Assembly: GCA_000431775.1 (NCBI GenBank)
Contig: FR888166.1
Location: forward strand, 1-13,179
Reading direction: 5' to 3'
Length of the DNA: 13,179 nucleotides
DNA from: Clostridium sp. CAG:413
GTDB lineage: Bacteria > Bacillota > Clostridia > Oscillospirales > Acutalibacteraceae
Shown here: in pieces, positions 7,271 to 13,179 of the stretch
Layout of the letters: the number at the start of each line of letters is the position of its first letter
How positions within the stretch are numbered: the first letter of the stretch is position 1
Notes under the pieces: generated by a model
The model's database searches: none
What the model was told of the DNA's origin: nothing
The model's input: only the letters and a program-made list of their open reading frames with translations
Position numbers and translations under genes: made by a program

Positions 7271-7303
7271 ATTAATATACATATTATATGGGAGGATTCT
7301 ACA

Positions 7304-8128
7304 ATGAAATTGCCCGTAGCAGTCCAGCTCTACTCCGTCAGGGATGAGATGCAGGATGATTTTTACGGAACGATCAAAAAAATGAAAGAATACGGCTATG
7401 ACGGCGTTGAATTCGCGGGCCTTTTCGGTGAGGAGCCGGCCAAGATCAGGGAATTCTGCAATGAGATCGGCATCGTGCCCATCTCTGCCCATGTGCCCTA
7501 TTACGATATGCTTGCCGACCCCGAGAAGGTGCTCGCCGACTACGCCGAGATAGGCTGCAAATATGTCGCCGTGCCCTATCTGACCGAGGAATGCCGCCCC
7601 GGCACCGACGGCTTTACCGCCACCGTCGAGGGCATCCGCAAGATTGCCGAAGCCGCAAAGAAGCTCGGCATTCAGCTCCTCTATCATAACCACGATTTTG
7701 AATTCGTTAAGCTCGACGGCGAATACGCCCTCGACGTGCTCTATTCGACCATCCCAGCCGACCTGCTTCAGACCGAGATAGACACCTGCTGGGTCAAGGT
7801 CGCGGGCGTCGACCCCTCGGAATACATAATGAAATACGCCGGCAGGTCGCCCGTAGTCCATCTCAAGGATTTCAAGATGAGCGGCGGCAAACACGGCAGC
7901 CTCTATAAGCTCATCGGCATCGACGACGGTGAGGAGCAGGAGGAGGAAAGTTCGTTCTCATTCATGCCCGTCGGCCACGGCGAGCAGGATATGCCCTCCA
8001 TACTCGCTGCCTGTGAGGATGCGGGCGCAAATTGGGTGGTCGTCGAGCAGGATGACCCCGCAAAGGGCGCCACAAGGCTTGAATCGGTCAAACTCAGCAG
8101 AGAGTATCTCCAAACTCTGAGCTGGTAA
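7304..8128 (+). CDS. Sugar phosphate isomerase/epimerase-like TIM-barrel protein
   Basis: The 274-residue protein belongs to the xylose-isomerase-like TIM-barrel (AP_endonuc_2) family, which includes IolE, hydroxypyruvate isomerase, ketose epimerases and some keto-glycoside lyases. The opening PVAVQLYSVRDEM, YDGVEFAG (32-39), YHNHDFEF (127-134), EIDTCWV (158-164), VHLKDF (185-190) and VVVEQDD (245-251) follow the family's barrel strands; Glu, Asp and His residues in these motifs usually hold a divalent metal. An acidic stretch at about 207-216 (DDGEEQEEES) follows the His motif and looks like an extended loop. GGGAGG at 7290-7295 supports the start. It is the first gene of a three-gene run with an oxidoreductase. 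Reactions consistent with the family are isomerisation, epimerisation, dehydration, or elimination of a keto-sugar. The exact substrate is unknown. Confidence 0.87.
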   Translation: MKLPVAVQLYSVRDEMQDDFYGTIKKMKEYGYDGVEFAGLFGEEPAKIREFCNEIGIVPISAHVPYYDMLADPEKVLADYAEIGCKYVAVPYLTEECRPGTDGFTATVEGIRKIAEAAKKLGIQLLYHNHDFEFVKLDGEYALDVLYSTIPADLLQTEIDTCWVKVAGVDPSEYIMKYAGRSPVVHLKDFKMSGGKHGSLYKLIGIDDGEEQEEESSFSFMPVGHGEQDMPSILAACEDAGANWVVVEQDDPAKGATRLESVKLSREYLQTLSW

Positions 8129-8151
8129 TAATATTATTGTGAGGTATTGAT

Positions 8152-9291
8152 ATGTCAGAGAATATCCTTGATAAATTCAAAGACGCACCGTCGGACGAAA
8201 AAGTCCGTGACTACAGCAAAAAGCTCAAGGTGGGCATCATCGGCACCGGTTGGATAGCCGAGGCTCATGTCAAGGCCTATCAGAAGTGCCCCGACGTTGA
8301 GATAGTTGCCCTTGCGGATCTTGTCCCCGGCAAGGCTGAGGCTTTCTGCGAGAGATACAATGTCGGCGACGTTAAATTCTACCCCAGCCACAAGGAGCTT
8401 ATCGACGCGGGCGAGTGCGACGCAGTCAGCGTCTGCACCTACAACGCGACCCATGCCGAGTGTACCATTTACGCTCTTGAGCACGGCGTAAGCGTGCTGC
8501 TTGAGAAGCCCATGTGTGTTACTCTCGACGAAGCCGTCGCTATCTGCAAGGCGGAGAAGGCAAGCAAGGGCGTGCTCTCCATCGGCTTCCAGCCCCGCTT
8601 TGACGAGAATATGAAGATGCTCAAGAGAGTCGTGCAGTCCGGCGAGCTCGGCCAGATCTATTACATCCAGACCGGCGGCGGCCGCCGCAGAGGCATCCCG
8701 ACCCCGTTCGGCACCTCCTTCATTCAGAAGGATACCGCAGGCATCGGCGCCCTCGGCGATATCGGCTGCTACTCGCTCGATATGGTTCTCAATTCGATAG
8801 GTTACCCGAAGCCGCTCACCGTCTCGGGCTACAAATCCGATTTCTTCGGCAAGAGCCCCAGCTATGAGCATCACGACGTATTCGGCGTTGATGACTTTGC
8901 GGCGGCGTTCATCCGCCTTGAGGGCGGCATAATCCTCGACTTCAGGATCGCATGGGCGATGAACCTTGACACCCCGGGTGACACCATCATCATGGGCACC
9001 AAGGGCTCGGTCAGAGTTCCCTCCACCGAGTGCTGGAACGGCAGCATCGGCGGCCCGCTCGTCATTTATCACGAGATAGCAGGCGAGCAGATAGAGACCG
9101 TTATCCCCGTTAAGGAGAATCATGCGGATTGCTTCGACATTAAGATCCGCTCCTTTGTCGACGCGGTCAAGGAGGGCGGCGAAGCACCCGTTCCCTGCGG
9201 TCAGATACTCTATAACCAGGCAATAATCGACGGCATCTCCCGCTCCGCTGACCTTGGCAGGGAGATCGAGATAGTCATTCCCGAAATATAA
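8152..9291 (+). CDS. Gfo/Idh/MocA family oxidoreductase
   Basis: This 379-residue enzyme of the glucose-fructose oxidoreductase / inositol dehydrogenase family uses NAD(P) to oxidise or reduce a sugar or polyol. A 25-residue polar N-terminal extension precedes the Rossmann start KVGIIGTGWIAEAH (26-39). The conserved EKP is at 118-120, and the substrate-side motif GALGDIGCYSLD at 199-210. In that motif the usual His is replaced by Tyr (CYSLD), as in several family branches. The length is typical. GAGGT at 8141-8145 precedes the ATG, 23 bases after the isomerase stop, so the two genes are almost certainly co-transcribed. In inositol, keto-sugar and C-glycoside pathways such a dehydrogenase acts beside AP_endonuc_2 barrels, which supports a joint redox/isomerase role here. 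The substrate cannot be named. Confidence 0.9.
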   Translation: MSENILDKFKDAPSDEKVRDYSKKLKVGIIGTGWIAEAHVKAYQKCPDVEIVALADLVPGKAEAFCERYNVGDVKFYPSHKELIDAGECDAVSVCTYNATHAECTIYALEHGVSVLLEKPMCVTLDEAVAICKAEKASKGVLSIGFQPRFDENMKMLKRVVQSGELGQIYYIQTGGGRRRGIPTPFGTSFIQKDTAGIGALGDIGCYSLDMVLNSIGYPKPLTVSGYKSDFFGKSPSYEHHDVFGVDDFAAAFIRLEGGIILDFRIAWAMNLDTPGDTIIMGTKGSVRVPSTECWNGSIGGPLVIYHEIAGEQIETVIPVKENHADCFDIKIRSFVDAVKEGGEAPVPCGQILYNQAIIDGISRSADLGREIEIVIPEI

Positions 9292-9312
9292 AATTACGGA
9301 GGTAAATGAAAT

Positions 9313-9876
9313 ATGGTATTAGCAGCAGTCGGTAAGAACGGCACCGGCAAGGATTTCTTCCTTGAGTATGTGGCAAAGACCTACGGTTTCCCGATGATCT
9401 CCATCGGCGACGTGGTCAGGGAGCTTGCGACGGCGGACGGCCTTGAGCTGACGAGAGACAATCTTCACGCCACCTCCAAGAAGTATATGACCGCAAACGG
9501 CCAGACCTTCTTCCCCGAGCTTATCGTCAAGAAGATCAAGGAGTCCGACAGCCCCAATTTCCTTGTTTCGGGCATCCGTCCGCCTTCGGATATCGAGATA
9601 TTCAAGAAGGCCTTCGGCGACAAGTTCGTGCTTGTTGACGTTGTAGTGAGCGACGATGAGGTGCGCTACCAGAGAATGCTCGCCAGAGGCTCCGAGAGAG
9701 ACGGCAAGAGCGTTGAGAAGCTCCGTGAGAACGACCTCCATGAGGAGGAGATATTCCACACCAGCGAGAGCGAAAAGATGGCTGATTATATCCTCAAGAA
9801 CGATGGCGGCGTTGAAGATTTCTATGCAGCCGTTACCGATTTCTATGACAATTATCTTAAAGAGAAGCTCGATTAA
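9313..9876 (+). CDS. P-loop nucleotide kinase-like protein (dephospho-CoA kinase / UPF0200-like)
   Basis: The 187-residue protein opens directly with a Walker A loop, GKNGTGKD at 7-14, in which the usual Ser/Thr after Lys is Asp. GKD loops are known in some nucleotide and phosphomevalonate kinases. Downstream, ISIGDVVREL (29-38), SGIRPPSDIEIFKKAF (86-101) and the arginine-rich RYQRMLARGSERD (118-130) match the layout of NMP-kinase folds, especially the archaeal UPF0200 and dephospho-CoA kinase-like group. NDGGVEDFY (163-171) is the usual C-terminal end of such domains. GGAGG (9298-9302) lies 10 bases before the ATG. The gene starts 21 bases after the oxidoreductase stop and ends at a terminator, so it is the last gene of the operon. 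The phosphate acceptor is unknown; it may be a nucleotide, CoA precursor or another small molecule. Confidence 0.75.
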   Translation: MVLAAVGKNGTGKDFFLEYVAKTYGFPMISIGDVVRELATADGLELTRDNLHATSKKYMTANGQTFFPELIVKKIKESDSPNFLVSGIRPPSDIEIFKKAFGDKFVLVDVVVSDDEVRYQRMLARGSERDGKSVEKLRENDLHEEEIFHTSESEKMADYILKNDGGVEDFYAAVTDFYDNYLKEKLD

Positions 9877-9883
9877 TATCAGG

Positions 9884-9911
9884 CGGCGCAGTATTTCTGC
9901 GCCGTTTTTTT
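9884..9911 (+). terminator. Intrinsic terminator of the isomerase-oxidoreductase-kinase operon
   Basis: CGGCGCAG (9884-9891) pairs perfectly with CTGCGCCG (9897-9904) over a 5-base loop and is followed by seven T residues. It begins 8 bases after the kinase-like gene stop. Confidence 0.9.
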
Positions 9912-10150
9912 CATGGATAAAAAGGCGGCGGCTTGATGTTAAAGCCCGACCGAGATCGACAAGCATCTTCTTTGTGGTTAAGGCTTCGTCTTTTCTCGGC
10001 TTGTACGCTGCGGAGAAAGAAAAAAGAGGACGGTAAGCACCTTGGCGGTGCGTCTGTTTCCTCAAGCAAAAATTAGATGCTGATTTTTATTGCTGTGCAG
10101 CGGTGCGTGCTTTTGCGTCTTGCGGCATAGCGGAAAGGAATGGTCATAAA
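9912..10150. other. Spacer with nested hairpins and no confident gene
   Basis: No recognised gene is seen in these 239 bases. A stem GAGGA (10026-10030)/TCCTC (10059-10063) encloses a second stem GCACC (10037-10041)/GGTGC (10047-10051). Read on the minus strand the structure is followed by six T residues, like a terminator, yet no minus-strand gene needs it. A second, AT-rich hairpin pairs AAAAATTAG (10068-10076) with CTGATTTTT (10080-10088). GCGGTGCGT occurs twice, near 10045 and 10100. A 46-codon frame at 9936-10076 is possible but has a poor ribosome binding site and no recognised motif. No convincing promoter pair for the next gene was found. The tract may be the leader of the surface protein gene or part of a dispersed repeat. 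Confidence 0.5.
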
Positions 10151-13100
10151 ATGAAAAAACGAATACTCTGCATCCTGCTCACCCTTTGTATGGTGCTATG
10201 CCTTGTGCCGATAACGATTTTTGCCGCAGGCGGTGCAAAAGCCATTCTGCCCGGTACGAGCGCCCAAAGCATATTAAAGATCGACCAAAGCAGGCTGTCC
10301 TTTGCGGGGCATGAATGGTGGGTGATCGGCAAAAAGACCGACAAAAGCAATAATGCGCCCATCATTACCCTGCTTGCGGTAAACAATGATTTCGGAGATG
10401 TCCCGTTCCGCACGGGGAGCGCCGTGCCGTTTGAAAATGCAAGACGCTACAGCGAGGACAACGGTTATTATGCCAACAACCCGTCCGATATGTCGCAATG
10501 GAGAAAGCCCAATGAGTATGCGGGAAGCACCTTGCAGCAGAAAATGGTTTCCCTGGCCGAGGCGATCCCCGAAAAGGAGCAGGCGGTCATCCGCCCCAAG
10601 GACATCACCGAGGGAATCACCGGGCAGGAGGTCAAAGCGCAGAAGCTCTGGGCCTTCTCGCAAGAGGATAGTATTTATTTGTACAGAAATTCGTGCAAGT
10701 ACGCTGCAAAGTGGTGGACGCGTTCTTCCAATGAGGTTTACGGCTACGGATCGTGGACGATTCATCCCGATGGCAGAAGCGGCAGCGCCCTCAACGTGGA
10801 CTACGATGCTGCCGTGCGGCCTGCCATGGAGCTGGATCTGTCCTCCGTTCTCTTTATATCTGCTGCCGAGCACGGAAAAGTTGCAGATTTAACGACCCCG
10901 ATCGCCGAATACGCCGGAGATGAATGGAAGCTGACCTTGCATGACAGCGACCGCGACGATTTTACGGCAAAGACGGTGCTGGTCAACGGTAGTGTGCTGG
11001 AGGTCGAATACAAGAACGCAAAAGTGGGCGATAATGAATATATATCTGCCGTTATTAAGGATGCGGACGGGAGCATTTCCCGCTATACACGCGTTGTGCA
11101 GCTGGACGGCACGACAAACGGTACACGCGGCAGGGCAGCGATTGACCTGACCGGCATAGACATGACCGGCAAGACGCTCTGCGTGTTCAACGAGCAGTTT
11201 AACGGCGATCATAAGACCGACTATGCCGGCGCACTTCGGGAAGTGAAGCTGACGGACGAGATCGACGAGCAGTTCACCCTCACCCCCGGCGGCAGATACT
11301 ATTTTGACCTTTCGGCGATGGATATTCCCGGCACGGTAAACAGCAATTTGCCTGACAGCACCCTGCATTATGTGCCTTTCACCTATGCCGGCACGGTCAA
11401 CGCCTATGTGCTGAAACCTGCATCCAACCATGTAGCAGATTCCTCCGAGCAGGCCTCTGTGACCACAGACAAGAACGCACAGTACGGATATGCTTACGAG
11501 CACAGTCTGTTCATTGCCGACTACAGGGTTACTACCGATATCAGCTGGATCGACCTGAACAATGCAGGTTTCATTTTCGGTAAAACCAACACTGCGGGCG
11601 GCATAAACTACACCCTTCGCGCACCCACAATGGGCAGTATCCATAAGAGTTCTCAGCGCGGAAATCCTGCCAACAACGAGTGGGATCAGATCCTCACCAA
11701 GAACTCCGATTTCATAAAGGAGCTGGGTAACAATGAAAAAATTTCCCAGTTCTGGGGACAGGACACCCGTTATCACGATTTCGACATTCGTAAAGCCACA
11801 CGCAATTCAGTGAATAATTTATTTGGCACGTTTGAAACCAGTTATAATGGTATCTGCTACCGCCCCGTTCTTGAACTGCCGACTGATCTCGCCGCCGACA
11901 GCCTGAAGGTGGTGAAGGTGGCTCCGGGCGTGAATATGGCCGATGATGGTGGGTATAAGAGTTGGGTCGACATCATCGTGAAAAAAGGCGAGAGCTTCAA
12001 AGCTCCCTCCGCAGAAGGGCTGCCCCGACCGGATGGCATCTCTGCGGACGCACCGCTGTGGTGGGAAGACGAAAACGGAAACTACTACAAGCCCGGCGAT
12101 ACCGTTCCGGCAAATGTTTCAGCGCTTTACGCTCTATGGGGAGGCTTCGGCTTGCTTCTGAATCGGGGCAACGGCGAGGTCGAGGTCACCCCGGACAATT
12201 ATACCGATATTTTCGGCGACGGAACTGCCTCCTTTGTTCTTCCTAAGGGCAAGACCCTTACTGAGCTTGGGGAATTAGGGAATCTGACATCCAAGGATAT
12301 TTTGGAAATTTATTCGACCGGCAAGCTTGAAAGGTACGGCAGTGTTTTCCCGAATCTGAAGCTCAAAAATGCCGACCTGACCTCTGTGCGCCTGAGCGAA
12401 GAATATATCGGACGTGGAAGCCCGCTCTTTATCACGCCGGACGGAAAGAATACCATCGGAAGCCTGAACGGAATTATCGAGAGCAGAAACACCCTTTGCG
12501 TTATCGGCAACGGCTCGCTGACGCTGAACAGCGCACTGACGCTTGGCCAATACACCCAGTATGGCGGCGGCAGCGTCACCATGACGGACGGGCTGAGGGC
12601 GTACTTTCTTACCATAGACAGCGGCTCGCTTACCGTAACGGGCGATCCGCAGGCCATTACGCTGCGGGATCAAGATTTCGGCTATCTGGAAATGAGCGAC
12701 GGCGTGCGGCTGTTCCTTGGCTCTTCGGCGCAGGATGCCGCAGAGGCTGACGTGCCGGAGCTTTCCGCTGAAATGCAGGAAGTGTATAAGCGCTATCTGG
12801 CGGAGGACAGCACGCTGACATATGAAGAGATTGCCGCGCTGAACAACGCACTCAGAGAGCAGTTTAACGCTATCTTCCAGCAGCTTCCCGGCAAGACCTA
12901 TGTGCGCATTGCCAACGCATGGGATGTGACCTATCAGCCCGGCACATATGGCACGGGCGACGCGGTAACGGATATCAAATTCTATAACGATGCCCTCACG
13001 CTGAAAGGCAAGCTGTTCACCCGCACGGGGCACACGCAAGTAGGCTGGGCGACCGTGGACGGCGGCGAAAAGGTGTACGGTCTTGATGCTGTTTATACGC

Positions 13101-13179
13101 AAAACGAGGCGCTGACGCTCTATCCCGTGTGGAACACGAATAAATATACAATTACCTTTGATACCAACGGCGGCAGCGA
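10151..13179 (+). CDS. Large exported surface protein with DUF6273-like and InlB B-repeat-like modules (3' partial)
   Basis: The frame is open from ATG 10151 to the window end, at least 1009 codons with no stop. AAGGA at 10135-10139 precedes the start. A signal peptide is clear: MKKR, a hydrophobic Leu/Cys/Val core, then IFAAGG at about 22-27. Two related units follow. The first, about 48-232, has FAGHEWWVIG, KLWAFSQED, WWTRSS and ends VRPAMELDLS; the second, about 378-577, ends YRPVLELP. This pattern is typical of DUF6273-type domains in Clostridia surface proteins. Residues 612-663 (GESFKAP...YKPGDTV...ALYALW) look like one InlB B-repeat (Flg_new) unit. Residues about 730-865 are rich in short GSLT(L/V) and GSVTMT strands, suggesting a beta-solenoid. 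A helical stretch at about 875-915 leads to a second B-repeat at 924-994, and KYTITFDTNGGS begins a third at the edge. It is likely a cell-wall or surface adhesin. The anchor would lie beyond the window. Confidence 0.85.
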   Translation, partial: MKKRILCILLTLCMVLCLVPITIFAAGGAKAILPGTSAQSILKIDQSRLSFAGHEWWVIGKKTDKSNNAPIITLLAVNNDFGDVPFRTGSAVPFENARRYSEDNGYYANNPSDMSQWRKPNEYAGSTLQQKMVSLAEAIPEKEQAVIRPKDITEGITGQEVKAQKLWAFSQEDSIYLYRNSCKYAAKWWTRSSNEVYGYGSWTIHPDGRSGSALNVDYDAAVRPAMELDLSSVLFISAAEHGKVADLTTPIAEYAGDEWKLTLHDSDRDDFTAKTVLVNGSVLEVEYKNAKVGDNEYISAVIKDADGSISRYTRVVQLDGTTNGTRGRAAIDLTGIDMTGKTLCVFNEQFNGDHKTDYAGALREVKLTDEIDEQFTLTPGGRYYFDLSAMDIPGTVNSNLPDSTLHYVPFTYAGTVNAYVLKPASNHVADSSEQASVTTDKNAQYGYAYEHSLFIADYRVTTDISWIDLNNAGFIFGKTNTAGGINYTLRAPTMGSIHKSSQRGNPANNEWDQILTKNSDFIKELGNNEKISQFWGQDTRYHDFDIRKATRNSVNNLFGTFETSYNGICYRPVLELPTDLAADSLKVVKVAPGVNMADDGGYKSWVDIIVKKGESFKAPSAEGLPRPDGISADAPLWWEDENGNYYKPGDTVPANVSALYALWGGFGLLLNRGNGEVEVTPDNYTDIFGDGTASFVLPKGKTLTELGELGNLTSKDILEIYSTGKLERYGSVFPNLKLKNADLTSVRLSEEYIGRGSPLFITPDGKNTIGSLNGIIESRNTLCVIGNGSLTLNSALTLGQYTQYGGGSVTMTDGLRAYFLTIDSGSLTVTGDPQAITLRDQDFGYLEMSDGVRLFLGSSAQDAAEADVPELSAEMQEVYKRYLAEDSTLTYEEIAALNNALREQFNAIFQQLPGKTYVRIANAWDVTYQPGTYGTGDAVTDIKFYNDALTLKGKLFTRTGHTQVGWATVDGGEKVYGLDAVYTQNEALTLYPVWNTNKYTITFDTNGGS

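Noticed and set aside
8155..9123. A long open frame antisense to the oxidoreductase gene
   Set aside because: The sense strand carries all Gfo/Idh/MocA motifs in order and an operon-type ribosome binding site; the antisense product has no recognisable features.
9912..10150. Possible riboswitch (c-di-GMP, cobalamin or T-box) before the surface protein gene
   Set aside because: I looked for the conserved cores of these classes and did not find them. The hairpins present are short and give no known aptamer pattern.
10889..11776. A 295-codon open frame antisense to the surface protein gene
   Set aside because: The sense frame is open for over 1000 codons with a signal peptide and repeated domains. 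The antisense frame has no recognised domain or ribosome binding site that stands out.
1..13179. CRISPR array, tRNA, rRNA, transposase, integrase or phage genes
   Set aside because: No regularly spaced repeats, cloverleaf-like sequences or motifs of mobile-element proteins were seen on either strand.

Overview
The window looks like chromosomal DNA from a moderately GC-rich Clostridia member, probably a gut or rumen Oscillospiraceae/Ruminococcaceae-type Firmicute. This is inferred from strong GGAGG-type ribosome binding sites, YdjG/YdjH-like membrane-stress genes, a C_GCAxxG_C_C redox protein, an XRE regulator with a membrane domain, and a DUF6273-like/InlB-repeat surface protein. No rRNA, tRNA, CRISPR array, transposase or phage gene was found. 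No species can be named from the sequence alone.

Layout. (1) 1-2405, + strand: a zinc-ribbon membrane protein (5' end cut by the window) overlaps by 4 bases (ATGA) a secreted, membrane-anchored protein with two TPM domains. The pair resembles ydjG-ydjH of Bacillus. (2) 2425-2462: a terminator shared with the convergent gene. (3) 2490-4202, - strand: a long-chain acyl-CoA synthetase-type adenylating enzyme. (4) 4203-4465: a divergent control region with a good + strand promoter and nested inverted repeats. (5) 4466-5092: an XRE regulator with membrane helices. (6) 5154-6727: a promoter and a GPH-family sugar:cation symporter, closed by a strong terminator. (7) 6781-7233: a C_GCAxxG_C_C protein whose ribosome binding site touches that terminator. 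(8) 7242-9911: a promoter, a three-gene operon (sugar isomerase/epimerase-like TIM barrel, Gfo/Idh/MocA oxidoreductase, P-loop nucleotide kinase-like protein) and a terminator. (9) 9912-10150: a non-coding or poorly coding spacer with hairpins. (10) 10151 to the window end: one unbroken reading frame of more than 1009 codons for a large exported surface protein, cut by the window edge.

How the genes may work together. The symporter, TIM-barrel isomerase and NAD(P)-type oxidoreductase form a plausible uptake and redox-remodelling set for an unidentified sugar, polyol or glycoside. The substrate cannot be read from the sequence. The first pair probably belongs to an envelope-stress module whose SPFH partner would lie upstream, outside the window. 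The last gene is likely a cell-surface or adhesion-type protein, separate from the sugar genes.
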